Shown: positions 12,636 through 23,913 of the stretch, piece after piece
How positions within the stretch are numbered: position 1 is the stretch's first letter
Layout of the letters: every line of letters starts with the position of its first letter
DNA from: Myoxocephalus aenaeus
Lineage: Eukaryota > Chordata > Actinopteri > Perciformes > Cottidae
Length of the DNA: 64,000 nt
Assembly: GCA_038501785.1 (NCBI GenBank)
Contig: JBAMJR010000519.1
Span: 106,001 to 170,000 of the forward strand
Direction: 5' to 3'
Notes under the pieces: model-generated
What the model saw: the letters and a program-made list of their open reading frames with translations, nothing else
The model's database searches: none
What the model was told of the DNA's origin: nothing
Made by a program: the position numbers and the translations under genes

Positions 12636-13634
12636 ACCTGCTCAGTGTATTTACCCCTGTGTCTCAGTGTATTTACCCCTATGTCTCAGTGTATTTACCC
12701 CTATGTCTCAGTGTATTTACCCCTATGTCTCAGTGTATTTACCCCTATGTCTCAGTGTATTTACCCCTGTGTCTCAGTGTATTTACCCCTATGTCTCAGT
12801 GTATTTACCCCTGTGTCTCAGTGTATTTACCCCTGTGTCTCAGTGTATTTACCCCTATGTCTCAGTGTATTTACCCCTGTGTCTCAGTGTATTTACCCCT
12901 ATGTCTCAGTGTATTTACCCCTGTGTCTCAGTGTATTTACCCCTGTGTCTCAGTGTATTTACCCCTGTGTCTCAGTGTATTTACCCCTATGTCTCAGTGT
13001 ATTTACCCCTATGTCTCAGTGTATTTACCCCTGTGTCTCAGTGTATTTATCCCTGTGTCTCAGTGTATTTACCCCTATGTCTCAGTGTATTTACCCCTGT
13101 GTCTCAGTGTATTTACCCCTGTGTCTCAGTGTATTTACCCCTATGTCACAGTGTATTTACCCCTATGTCTCAGTGTATTTACCCCTGTGTCTCAGTGTAT
13201 TTACCCCTATGTCTCAGTGTATTTACCCATATGTCTCAGTGTATTTACCCCTGTGTCTCAGTGTATTTACCCCTGTGTCTCAGTGTATTTACCCCTATGT
13301 CTCAGTGTATTTACCCCTATGTCTCAGTGTATTTACCCCTGTGTCTCAGTGTATTTACCCCTATGTCTCAGTGTATTTACCCCTGTGTCTCAGTGTATTT
13401 ACCCCTGTGTCTCAGTGTATTTACCCCTATGTCTCAGTGTATTTACCCCTGTGTCTCAGTGTATTTATCCCTGTGTCTCAGTGTATTTACCCCTATGTCT
13501 CAGTGTATTTACCCCTATGTCTCAGTGTATTTATCCCTGTGTCTCAGTGTATTTACCCCTGTGTCTCAGTGTATTTACCCCTATGTCTCAGTGTATTTAT
13601 CCCTGTGTCTCAGTGTATTTACCCCTGTGTCTCA
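12636..13634. repeat. 22-bp minisatellite, about 45 copies
   Basis: The unit contains CAGTGTATTTACCCCTGTG (or CCTATG), then TCT. It has no stop in any + frame, which leaves three overlapping open frames of about 350-380 codons. Their peptides are simple repeats of a CLSVFTP or VSVYLPL type and are not credible proteins. Confidence 0.96.
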
Positions 13635-13667
13635 GGGAACAGGTTAACATGCACACTTTTACATTTC

Positions 13668-15165
13668 CATCAAGGACAGTATTACTCCTAGAGGACAGTA
13701 TTACCTACAGACAGTATTACTCCTAGAGGACAGTATTACCTACAGAGGACAGTATTACCTACAGAGGACAGTATTACCTACAGACAGTATTACTCCTAGA
13801 GGACAGTATTACCGACAGACAGTATTACCTACAGACAGTATTACCTACAGACAGTATTACCTACAGAGGACAGTATTACCTACAGACAGTATTACCTACA
13901 GACAGTATTACCTACAGAGGACAGTATTACCTACAGACAGTATTACCTACAGAGGACAGTATTACCTACAGACAGTATTACCTACAGAGGACAGTATTAC
14001 CTACAGAGGACAGTATTACCTACAGACAGTATTACCTACAGAGGACAGTATTACTCACAGAGGACAGTATTACCTACAGAGGACAGTATTACCTACAGAC
14101 AGTATTACCTACAGAGGACAGTATTACCTACAGAGGACAGTATTACCTACAGAGGACAGTATTACCGACAGACAGTATTACCTACAGAGGACAGTATTAC
14201 CTACAGAGGACAGTATTACCTACAGAGGACAGTATTACCTACAGACAGTATTACCTACAGAGGACAGTATTACTCACAGAGGACAGTATTACCTACAGAC
14301 AGTATTACTCACAGAGGACAGTATTACCTACAGACAGTATTACCTACAGACAGTATTACCTACAGAGGACAGTATTACTCACAGAGGACAGTATTACCTA
14401 CAGACAGTATTACCTACAGAGGACAGTATTACCTACAGACAGTATTACCTACAGACAGTATTACCTACAGAGGACAGTATTACCTACAGACAGTATTACC
14501 TACAGAGGACAGTATTACCTACAGACAGTATTACCTACAGAGGACAGTATTACTCACAGAGGACAGTATTACCTACAGACAGTATTACCTACAGACAGTA
14601 TTACCTACAGAGGACAGTATTACCTACAGACAGTATTACCTACAGAGGACAGTATTACCTACAGACAGTATTACCTACAGAGGACAGTATTACCTACAGA
14701 CAGTATTACCTACAGACAGTATTACCTACAGAGGACAGTATTACCTACAGACAGTATTACCTACAGAGGACAGTATTACCTACAGACAGTATTACCTACA
14801 GAGGACAGTATTACCTACAGAGGACAGTATTACCTACAGACAGTATTACCTACAGAGGACAGTATTACCTACAGAGGACAGTATTACCTACAGAGGACAG
14901 TATTACCTACAGACAGTATTACCTACAGACAGTATTACCTACAGAGGACAGTATTACCTACAGAGGACAGTATTACCTACAGAGGACAGTATTACCTACA
15001 GACAGTATTACTCACAGAGGACAGTATTACCTACAGAGGACAGTATTACCTACAGACAGTATTACCTACAGAGGACAGTATTACCTACAGAGGACAGTAT
15101 TACCTACAGACAGTATTACCTACAGAGGACAGTATTACCTACAGACAGTATTACTCACAGAGGAC
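13668..15165. repeat. Mixed 16/19-bp minisatellite, about 85 copies
   Basis: The unit ACAGTATTACCTACAG (16 bp) alternates irregularly with a 19-bp form that has an extra AGG. Some units read ACTCACAG. The array starts 33 bp after the 22-bp array ends, so the two form 2.5 kb of nearly continuous satellite. Confidence 0.95.
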
Positions 15166-15689
15166 AGCAGCAGGTCTTTTGTCAGGATAACGTAAGTCAA
15201 ACTCTGTGTTTGAACACACGACCAAAAAGTCATATTTCATCAGAACTCTGGAGACGAGATGATTGGTCTCAGCGGGAGCCGTCGCTAATATTAAAATGTG
15301 TGTATTAAAGCTTCCAGGGGAAGGTAAACTGTGGCGTCTGCAGTTTGGCCTCCTGCTCCGACTCGTGTCGGCTGCTAAACACTCAGCGGGTTTTGATGTC
15401 GCGGCTTCAAAGGGACGGAGCCCAGAGGACGCTGAGCCGCCTCAGTCAGCACTGTGGGACAGAAGCTTTCTGGAGCTGGTTTAATAGAGCAGCGTGATGA
15501 TTCTGTGTGTGTGAGGATGGACGTGATGGCAGCCCCAGCACGGAGGTCTCATGGGACACGCCAATGTCAATGGGAGGACTGGTTGTGAGGAGAAACAGCA
15601 GTGTGCAGAGGAAGTGAACACGTGTGACGTGTTCGGCGTCCGTGATGCAACCTGCAATCTTTTTTATTAAAAATCCTTCACTCAATCAA
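15166..15689. other. Intron sequence, nothing recognised
   Basis: Single-copy sequence upstream of the Tc1-like element; no gene seen. Confidence 0.5.
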
Positions 15690-15715
15690 AGCCAAACTTC
15701 ACACATATACTCCTA

Positions 15716-17228
15716 CACCGCGTTCCACATTATTAGGCAAATTGTATTTAAGGGTCATAAACATTAATTTTTTGGTTTTTCAATGAAACTCATGGATGGT
15801 ATTGTGTCTCAGGGCTATTTGGATGATTGAAATCAATCCCAGACACCTGTGATAATTAGTTTGCCAGGTGAGCCCAATCAAAGGAAAACTACTTAAGAAG
15901 GATGTTCCACATTATTAAGCAAGCTACATGTTTCAGGCAAAATGGGGAAGAAAAAGGATCTCTCTGCTGCTGAAAAGCGAAAAAGAATTGCGCGTGATCA
16001 TCGGACGGTGAAGAAATTTGTCACCGATTCACAGCACGAGCGGGTTCGTTCAGACAAAGGCAAAATAAGGAAGATTTCTGCCAAACAAATGCGTAGGGTT
16101 AAGAGAGCAGCCACTAAAATGCCATTGAATAGCAGCAAACAGGTGTTTGAAGCCGCTGGTGCCTCTGGAGTCTCGTGAACTTCAAGATGTAGGATGCTCA
16201 AGAGGTTTGCAAGTGTCCTTAAACCTGTTATTCGGCCACCCCTAAACCAAGCTCACAAGCAAAAAAGGTTGCAGTGGGCTCAGGACTACATGAAGACTAA
16301 CTTTCAAACTGTTTTGTTTACGGATGAGTGCCGTGCAACCCTTGATGGTCCTGATGGATGGAGTAGTGGATGGTTGGTGAATGGCCACCATGTCCCAACA
16401 AGGCTGAGACGTCATCAAGGAGGTGGCGGAGTCATGTTTTGGGCCGGAATCATGGGGAGAGAGCTGGTCGGCCCCTTCAGGGTCCCTGACGGTGTGAAAA
16501 TGACCTCGGCAAAGTATGTAGAGTTTCTGACTGACCACTTTCTTCTGTGGTACAAAAAGAAGAACCGTGCCTTCCGTAGAAAAATCATATTCATGCATGA
16601 CAATGCACCATGTCATGCTGCAAAGAATACCTCTGGGGCATTGGCTGCTATGGGCATAAAAGGAGAGAAACTCATGGCGTGGCCCCCATCTTCCCCTGAC
16701 CTTAACCCTATTGAGAACCTTTGGAGCATCAAGCAAAAGATCTATGTGGGTGGAAGGCAGTTCACATCCAAGCAGGTGCTCTGGGAGGCTATTATGGCAT
16801 CCTGCAAAGACATTAAAGCAGAAACTATCAAAGAACTCACAAGTTCAATGGATGCAAGAATTGTGAAGTTGATATCAAAGAAGGGGTCCTATGTTAACAT
16901 GTAACTTGACCTGTTAAGATGCTTTTCTTGATTTCAGTAAATATGACCTCCTAATGCTGCAAATTCAACAAATGACAAATTTTTGTTCTTTACAACCTAT
17001 AAAATATCTTGAAACTCGAGTTTCGAGAAATTCTGCATAATAATTTGGAACACTGCATTTTGAGTTTATTTAAAAAAAAAAATACTGTTATCATTAGGAG
17101 GTTTGTTCAATAGAATTTGACTTATACTCTAACAGTTGATGACTTGAAAATGATACTGACTGACTGTGCATTACTATTTAGGAAAATCTGAGCAAAGTGT
17201 AATTTGCATAATAATGTGGAACGCGGTG
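15716..17228 (+). mobile_element. Tc1/mariner DD37E-type transposon, full length
   Basis: The ends are near-perfect inverted repeats: CACCGCGTTCCACATTATTA at the left matches the reverse complement of the right end over 27 of 28 bases. Both sides are flanked by TA (15714-15715 and 17229-17230), the usual Tc1/mariner target duplication. A second, inner copy of the terminal motif lies at about 15904-15924 on the left and about 17033-17054 (inverted) on the right. The ends are therefore of the IR/DR type known from Sleeping Beauty-like elements. The element is 1,513 bp and encodes one transposase interrupted by a stop. Its DD37E spacing fits the TRT-type lineage. Confidence 0.9.
15942..16904 (+). 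pseudogene. DD37E Tc1/mariner transposase with one nonsense codon
   Basis: This is the cut-and-paste transposase of the surrounding element. It starts at an ATG in a good context (MGKKKDLS) and would be 320 codons, slightly under the roughly 340 typical of Tc1 transposases. The shortfall seems to lie in the N-terminal helix-turn-helix region (inferred, not aligned). The frame is open to TAA at 16904 except for a TGA at 16176-16178 (codon 79). TGA is one C-to-T step from CGA (Arg), as expected from CpG decay. Catalytic residues are visible: D128 in LFTDE, D220 in MHDNAPCH and E258 in NPIENLW, with 37 residues between the second D and E. A GGGGVMFWAG block precedes the second D. The copy is probably inactive itself. 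Confidence 0.9.
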
Positions 17229-17450
17229 TATACTCCTATAGAGATAGGTTATCTATAGGAGTTATATATTAAATGTTATATATTAAATTCAGCATTTATT
17301 AATATAGTTAGATATGAAAAAACTACTTTTAGTTTATTTTTTATATAATTGTTTTCCCTTTTCTATGTACTATCATAAACTAATATACCACTACTACATA
17401 TATGAACGTATTATCTATGTTCACAAGGGGTTTCTGTATATTTTAGCTTT

Positions 17451-17557
17451 TGAAATGATCCAAATAGCAACCCCGTACCTGAAGGATGAGGAGAGACTCT
17501 ATTCCTGGAGGGGAAGAGTACAACCCGAACTTCACTTTTAATACAGAACTTACAAAG
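17451..17557. other. Short intron stretch
   Basis: Sequence between two element copies; nothing recognised. Confidence 0.4.
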
Positions 17558-17930
17558 TAGTGCTGGGCGGTATGGCCAAAAATTCATATCACGGTATTTT
17601 GTAAGATTCTGGAGGTTTCACCAGCGGCGGGCCGTGCATTTTATACCTCGGCCTGCTGTCTGATATCGTACATGAATACGCGCATGACGGGATGCTGTTC
17701 GGAAGAGTCCGTCTCTTCCTGTGATGGAGTTTCTTCTTGTTGTGATAGTGGGTGAGCTCTACCCAGCATGCAGTTTGGCGGTGTAATGTTATAAACGTAC
17801 AATTATTAGTGTTACAAATTGTTTATGTGTCACAAACTGTTGTGTCGTGGTGTTTTACCTGTTAAAGAGCGTTAGTTGTGGGTTATTAATTGTTGTTATA
17901 AAGTTATACTCATAACATGACCCTTGACCC
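17558..17930 (+). mobile_element. TIR element family, left copy (inverted partner at 24226-24598)
   Basis: It begins with GCTGGGCGGTATGGCC and continues nearly identically for about 50 bp with the reverse complement of 24545-24598. A second shared block, about 17740-17915, also matches the reverse complement of 24226-24385, including GTTTATGTGTCACAAACTGT. The middle parts differ. GCTGGGCGGTATGG ends are widespread in fish non-autonomous DNA transposons; a hAT assignment is possible but not shown. No target duplication was confirmed. Confidence 0.65.
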
Positions 17931-18411
17931 TCTCACATCTCTGCTGTGCGTGGAGGTTTTACACCAGACCAGGTTGTGCATGAGCCGTGGTTTCTCTCCA
18001 CAAACGGGCGTGACAGCTTCAGAGGGATCGGCCGGCCGGCTGGATCTTGACCTTTAGCTCGGCCTCCGCAGACCGGACACGCGGCTGTTTAATCATCCGA
18101 GGATGTGCTCTCTTTAAGTGCAGGTTTGGAGGTTTCAGAAGTAGGTCAGAGATAAAAAAAAACGGCTGTTATCTGTCAGGCTGCAGTAGATTTACGATAA
18201 TGCAGCCTAATATCCGTAATGGGAGGTCAAGACATCGCTTAGCATCAGAACCGGGCCTCTGGCGCTCCTCCCTGCTGCTGAAGTGTTTTTTATGAAACTG
18301 TGCATTTATTATAGGTCTGTTCCAAGTCCAGAAACCCCAGTCCAGTCTTCTGAGAGACGTTCTGTCACTGCGTGCTCATTCATAATAATAATAAGTGTAC
18401 CTCCACCTGAC
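17931..18411. other. Intron sequence before the first grid1 exon
   Basis: Single-copy sequence leading to the splice acceptor. I recognise no feature. Confidence 0.5.
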
Positions 18412-18431
18412 CCTCCGTGTCTCCTCTGCAG
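18412..18431 (+). promoter_or_regulatory. 3' splice site of the first grid1 exon
   Basis: A pyrimidine-rich tract ending in TCTCCTCTGCAG precedes the exon. Cutting here gives phase 1: the G of an alanine codon comes from the previous exon and CC from this one. This matches the boundary expected before the conserved CELMNQG-type segment of GluD1. Confidence 0.88.
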
Positions 18432-18717
18432 CCTGCGAGCTGATGAACCAGGGCATCCTGGCGCTGGTCACCTCCACGGGCTGCGCCTCGGCCAGCGCCC
18501 TGCAGTCGCTGACGGACGCCATGCACATCCCTCACCTGTACATCCAGAGGAGCAGCGAGGGCTCGCCGCGCACCGCCTGCCCGCTGAACCCCAGCCCCGC
18601 CGGGCAGCGCTACACGCTGGCCGCGCGGCCCGCCCGTCCGCCTCAACGACGTCATGCTGACGCTGGTGGAGGAGCTGCGCTGGCAGAAGTTCATCGTGTT
18701 CTACGACGTCGAGTACG
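18432..18717 (+). CDS. grid1: GluD1 glutamate receptor exon, amino-terminal domain, apparent 1-bp frameshift
   Basis: This exon encodes about 95 residues of the extracellular amino-terminal domain of the delta-1 ionotropic glutamate receptor, a postsynaptic protein whose N-terminal domain binds cerebellins bridging to presynaptic neurexins. Recognisable stretches are CELMNQGILALVTSTGCAS, LQSLTDAMHIPHLYIQR and, after a frame change, LNDVMLTLVEELRWQKF followed by FYDVEY. GluD1 rather than GluD2 is indicated by TSTGCAS and SPRTAC-LNPSP. The exon is 286 bp although both flanking introns are phase 1, which demands a multiple of three. Comparison with the family places one extra base in the CCCGCCC at 18629-18635, where Arg-Pro-Pro-Val is expected. 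The extra base may be a sequencing error in GC-rich sequence or a real disruption. GC-rich third positions fit a genuine exon. It corresponds to roughly residues 80-175 of the receptor (position from recall). Confidence 0.92.
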
Positions 18718-18726
18718 GTGAGTGAT
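18718..18726 (+). promoter_or_regulatory. 5' splice donor of the first grid1 exon
   Basis: The exon ends TAC G and is followed by GTGAGTG, a near-consensus donor. The leftover G joins AT at 63373 to make GAT (Asp), giving the conserved Glu-Tyr-Asp-Ile-Arg-Gly junction. Confidence 0.92.
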
Positions 18727-19339
18727 GCGTCCTGAGGAGACCCGGACCGGCTGCTGCTGGAGGTTGTTGCGTTGGACAACCTCGCTGCTGAGGTTATGTG
18801 TTTATATCTAGGCTGTGGGTCTGGATCTTCTTGTTGTTGGTCTCACCCCAATGCAACAGGTCACACCTTTAGTATCTGTATGAACTGAACACAGCACTTT
18901 ATTTTGAAAAGACACTATATATTTGTAACAAGGAGAAACTGAGCACAGCACATTATTTTGAAAAGCTACTCTATATGTTACAAGGAGAAAGTGAAAACAG
19001 CACTTTATTTTGAAAAAAACACTCTATATGTAACAAAGAGAAGGTGAGGCTCGAGGGTCAAATGGAGCGTCATAGTTTGAAGCTCTATTTATTTCTGACC
19101 GTGTTTGATGAGTTGTGAGTGGCCGTTCTAAATGTTCTGACCTGGATGAGACTCCGGCTCAGAGGGAAGTAGATGGGCTGACCCGTTGATTGGCGGGTCA
19201 GAGACTTCAGTGTGTTTAGTTCCCTGCTGAGGTTTGGGCCACTGATGAGGCCTTAAGGCTCAGACCTGGACTCTGCTGCTCTGTTAGTCTGGACCGGCTC
19301 ACCGGACCGCTGGACTCATCTTAATGAAATCACATCGGC
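18727..19339. other. Intron sequence with a 54-bp triplication
   Basis: Start of the 44.7-kb intron. At about 18892-19045 an imperfect unit of about 54 bp containing ACAGCACTTTATTTTGAAAA is present three times. The rest is single copy. Confidence 0.75.
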
Positions 19340-19470
19340 TCCATGGACCTCTGAGTCCATGCAGGATCCATGGACCTCTGAGTCCATGCAGGATCCATGG
19401 ACCTCTGAGTCCATGCAGGATCCATGGACCTCTGAGTCCATGCAGGATCCATGGACCTCTGAGTCCATAC
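19340..19470. repeat. 27-bp palindromic minisatellite, five copies
   Basis: Each unit contains CATGGACCTCTGAGTCCATG, a perfect 7-bp inverted repeat around a 6-base loop, followed by CAGGATC. The last copy has ATAC instead of ATGC. Confidence 0.93.
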
Positions 19471-19857
19471 AGCATGGTGGAGTTACAATATGAGGAAGTA
19501 GACACACGCAGCATTGAGCCTCAGAGATGTGATCCAGAGGGTTCAGAGCACTCAGTCCTATGAAACTCTTTGTTTAAAATGCATCAGCACATTTATTTGG
19601 AACACTTTGACAATCAAAAAAGTCTTTAGTTCCGGTCTAATAGCTTCTGAACCCCCCCCCCCCCCCCCCCCCCAGACGCGATCCAGAAACGTTCTGATCT
19701 CCGACTTCGACGCAAACGTTAATCAACCCTCAGTTTTATATTTTTTTTTTTATCTCATGCATCAATGTCAGTGAGATTAATTGTCCCATTATGTGGGAAT
19801 TATGACGGCTAATTATTACATTTAAAGTGTCATGCAGCGGATAAAGAACGGAGACAG
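19471..19857. other. Intron sequence with a C22 run
   Basis: Single-copy sequence except for an uninterrupted run of 22 C at 19652-19673, a likely site of length error or polymorphism. Confidence 0.8.
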
Positions 19858-20012
19858 AATCAAACCAGTAGAGCAGACTGGGACTGCTGGTGTGAGCTGG
19901 TTACACATGTTAAATCAAACCAGTAGAGCAGACTGGGACTGCTGGTGTGAGCTGGTTACACATGTTAAATCAAACCAGTAGAGCAGACTGGGACTGCTGG
20001 TGTGAGCTGGTT
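19858..20012. repeat. 55-bp tandem triplication
   Basis: Three near-identical copies contain CAAACCAGTAGAGCAGACTG followed by GGACTGCTGGTGTGAGC. The last copy is cut at its end. Confidence 0.92.
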
Positions 20013-21059
20013 AGCTATAATATAATATGCTCCTCCTGAACCAGTAAAACATCTCCAGAGGTTACACGCTGAGAGCAGCTGACGTGGAACCAAGAAGCTT
20101 GAAAAGTAAACTAACAAACACGACCTTCACCCAGGAGACCGGTGTTCACGTCCCGCACAGACTGGATGCATGTGGCGGGTTGGAACCAACACAACGCCGT
20201 GCGTAGAGCATCACTGAGCGGGTTCAGAACTAAAAAGATGCTTCTAATGACCTGCAACGTGTTTTGCACTTTGAGTCGATGACACATCTGTGATGAAGTC
20301 CTGACGGGCTTTCATGGGTCGCTGCAGGTGTTCAGTCATGTTCTGCAGAGAACCCACAACCACCTGGACCTGAGTGCAGAGGAGGCGCTCCTGTGTTCCT
20401 GCTCTTTGTTTGCTCTCCCTTAGCGGCGCCGTGTCTCGGTCCTCGTGTGTTTTCCAGTTGAAGCCTCAGAATGAATATTTTAGATCACTTTTCTTCCGCC
20501 AGCCTCTTGTTGGTTTAAACCCCGTGCGGGTCGTGACCCCTCACACGAAGCCATTAGCACGGAGCTGCTCCTCGGCGCTGTGGAGGGAACATGTGTTATA
20601 ATAATGCGATGACATGGACCGGATGGGGAAGACGAGCCGGGTCGGTCTGCAGGATGAAGACCAGCTGGTAGAAAACGTGTGAAGCTGAAGGGAATGTTTT
20701 AAAACCTGAAGTGATTCTCAAGCTGTCAGTTAATTGTTGCTTTTTGAATCACTTTTTGAATCATTGAAATGGACGCTAAGCGGGTTCCTTCAGTGCATTT
20801 AGGAGATCGTTGTGGCTGACCTTCAATATCTTTACTTGCAGTCAAAGTTTCATGATGATCTGAATCTGATGTGAAAACCAGAAGTAAATGTGATAAAGCA
20901 TCACATTTACAAAGCGTGGAAATGATCCATTACGTGTTATCAGTGTATTCTGTTGATTATCCACGTTAGCTAAAAACACACAACGCTTCTTGTATTTCTT
21001 CATTCCATTCACCTGCATTGCATCGAGGTATTCATGACTAATGCTCAGAGGTACTTGTT
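20013..21059. other. Intron sequence, nothing recognised
   Basis: Single-copy intron of ordinary composition; no gene or repeat family seen. Confidence 0.5.
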
Positions 21060-21640
21060 ATCATGTTTAAGCCCCGCCCATCTCCATCCAGTCAGAAGAA
21101 AACAAATGAAAAGCAGAACTTATTATCTGTAATAACCAAACGTGTTTATCTTCAGGAGAAAATAGTGTTTGTGTGGAGGATCGTGTCATTAATAATCATC
21201 ATATTTTATTATCTATTACTGTCTCAGGATGTCGTTCTGCGGCCCAGATTCAGTTATTATTTCACACTTTCTCACTATTTACTGCAGAGTTGCAGGATTT
21301 ATAAAAATGTACTTTTTCAGTATTATTCCACACCGTCGCCATGTGTCCGAATGGTTAATATTCCCGTACTAAATTCAGATTATCTCCTCAACCACAAGGC
21401 CTATTTGAATAATAAAAAATAAAAATAAACCTTGGGAACATAGATAATAAATTCATATATGTGTTACTGGTATATTGGTTTATGATGCACAGAAAAGGAA
21501 AACAATAATAATAAGAAATTGTATTTTCTTACCGTAACTATATTTGCTATAATTTAATATATAAGATAGCTCTATATGTTAAGAGTATATGTGCAAAGTT
21601 TTATATTTTTTATAATTAATAACAGCGCTCCCTTCAAAGC
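21060..21640 (+). mobile_element. Dispersed AT-rich repeat family, copy 3
   Basis: Begins with TTTAAGCCCCGCC. The core reads CAACCACAAGGCCTATTT near 21388. The 3' part (21425-21620) matches the inverted copy that hosts the Tc1-like element. The ends are approximate. Confidence 0.55.
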
Positions 21641-21727
21641 TAACTGGGTTAGCATGTTGTGACGGAGATTCAAGTGGAACGAAAAGGCAAAGTGGAGGAG
21701 CAGGAGTTCTATCGAGGGTCAGACTTA
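21641..21727. other. Short intron stretch
   Basis: Spacer before the large minisatellite; nothing recognised. Confidence 0.4.
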
Positions 21728-23913
21728 CCTGTCATGGTTATACCTTTAGTCATGTTATAACTTTAGTCATGGTTATAACTGTAGTCATGTTATAACTTTA
21801 GTCATGGTTCTAACTTTAGTCATGGTTGTAACTGTAGTCATGGTTATAACTTTAGTCATGTTATAACTTTAGTCATGTTATAACTTTAGTCATGTTATAA
21901 CTTTAGTCATGTTATAACTTTAGTCATGGTTATAACTTTAGTCATGGTTGTAACTGTAGTCATGTTATAACTTTAGTCATGTTATAACTTTAGTCATGTT
22001 ATAACTTTAGTCATGTTATAACTTTAGTCATGGTTGTAACTTTAGTCATGTTATAACTTTAGTCATGTTATAACTTTAGTCATGTTATAACTTTAGTCAT
22101 GTTATAACTTTAGTCATGGTTGTAACTGTAGTCATGGTTATAACTTTAGTCATGTTATAACTTTAGTCATGTTATAACTTTAGTAATGTTATAACTTTAG
22201 TCATGTTATAACTGTAGTCATGGTTATAACTTTAGTCATGTTATAACTTTAGTCATGTTATAACTTTAGTCATGGTTATAACTTTAGTCATGGTTATAAC
22301 TTTAGTCATGGTTATAACTTTAGTCATGGTTATAACTTTAGTCATGTTATAACTTTAGTCATGGTTATAACTTTAGTCATGTTATAACTTTAGTCATGGT
22401 TATAACTTTAGTCATGTTATAACTTTAGTCATGTTATAACTTTAGTCATGGTTGTAACTTTAGTCATGTTATAACTTTAGTCATGGTTATAACTTTAGTC
22501 ATGGTTGTAACTGTAGTCATGTTATAACTGTAGTCATGTTATAACTTTAGTCATGTTATAACTTTAGTCATGGTTATAACTTTAGTCATGTTATAACTTT
22601 AGTCATGTTATAACTTTAGTCATGGTTATAACTTTAGTCATGGTTATAACTTTAGTCATGGTTGTAACTGTAGTCATGTTATAACTTTAGTCATGTTATA
22701 ACTTTAGTCATGTTATAACTTTAGTCATGTTATAACTTTAGTCATGTTATAACTTTAGTCATGGTTATAACTTTAGTCATGTTATAACTTTAGTCATGGT
22801 TATAACTTTAGTCATGGTTATAACTTTAGTCATGGTTGTAACTGTAGTCATGTTATAACTTTAGTCATGTTATAACTTTAGTCATGGTTATAACTTTAGT
22901 CATGGTTATAACTTTAGTCATGGTTATAACTTTAGTCATGTTATAACTTTAGTCAGGTTGTAACTTTAGTCATGGTTATAACTTTAGTCATGTTATAACT
23001 TTAGTCATGTTATAACTTTAGTCATGGTTATAACTTTAGTCATGGTTATAACTTTAGTCATGGTTATAACTTTAGTCATGTTATAACTTTAGTCATGTTA
23101 TAACTTTAGTCATGTTCTAACTGTAGTCATGGTTATAACTTTAGTCATGTTATAACTTTAGTCATGTTATAACTTTAGTCATGTTCTAACTTTAGTCATG
23201 GTTATAACTTTAGTCATGGTTATAACTTTAGTCATGTTATAACTTTAGTCAGGTTGTAACTTTAGTCATGGTTATAACTTTAGTCATGTTATAACTTTAG
23301 TCATGTTATAACTTTAGTCATGGTTATAACTTTAGTCATGTTATAACTTTAGTCATGTTCTAACTTTAGTCATGGTTATAACTTTAGTCATGTTATAACT
23401 TTAGTCAGGTTGTAACTTTAGTCATGGTTATAACTTTAGTCATGGTTATAACTTTAGTCATGTTATAACTTTAGTCATGTTATAACTTTAGTCATGGTTA
23501 TAACTTTAGTCATGGTTATAACTTTAGTCATGTTATAACTTTAGTCATGTTATAACTTTAGTCATGTTATAACTTTAGTCATGTTATAACTTTAGTCATG
23601 GTTATAACTTTAGTCATGTTATAACTTTAGTCATGTTATAACTTTAGTCATGTTATAACTTTAGTCATGTTATAACTTTAGTCATGTTATAACTTTAGTC
23701 ATGTTATAACTTTAGTCATGTTATAACTTTAGTCATGGTTATAACTGTAGTCATGGTTATAACTTTAGTCATGTTATAACTTTAGTCATGGTTGTAACTT
23801 TAGTCATGTTCTAACTTTAGTCATGTTCTAACTTTAGTCATGTTATAACTTTAGTCATGTTATAACTTTAGTCATGTTATAACTTTAGTCATGGTTATAA
23901 CTGTAGGCATGGT
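21728..23913. repeat. 17/18-bp minisatellite, about 125 copies
   Basis: The unit is GTCATGTTATAACTTTA or, with one more G, GTCATGGTTATAACTTTA. Rarer forms carry ACTGTA, GTTGTAAC or GTTCTAAC. The array resumes beyond the LTR insertion at 24203-24225, where it merges into the TIR element. A related non-tandem sequence is found in the opposite copy at about 17910-17940 (reverse complement GTCATGTTATGAGTATAACT), so the satellite may have expanded from the transposon's interior. Confidence 0.95.

Larger units (their letters stand above)
15690..17450 (-). mobile_element. Dispersed AT-rich repeat family, inverted copy split by a Tc1-like insertion
   Basis: The flanks of the Tc1-like element (about 15690-15713 and 17229-17450) join into sequence that matches the reverse complement of the copy at about 21420-21620. 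Shared stretches include GAACATAGATAATA, TTCATATATGT, GGTATATT and GTTTATGAT. The transposon therefore inserted into an older repeat. The outer limits are approximate. Confidence 0.55.

Noticed and set aside
12505..13726. Three overlapping open frames of about 350-380 codons
   Set aside because: They lie almost wholly in a 22-bp tandem repeat without stop codons; all three frames give equally repetitive peptides.
16242..16736. Open frame antisense to the DD37E transposase
   Set aside because: A shadow of the coding strand; all recognisable motifs are on the + strand.
18283..18660. Alternative frames through the first grid1 exon on both strands
   Set aside because: GC-rich exon sequence leaves several frames open, but only the frame with CELMNQG and its shifted continuation matches the receptor.
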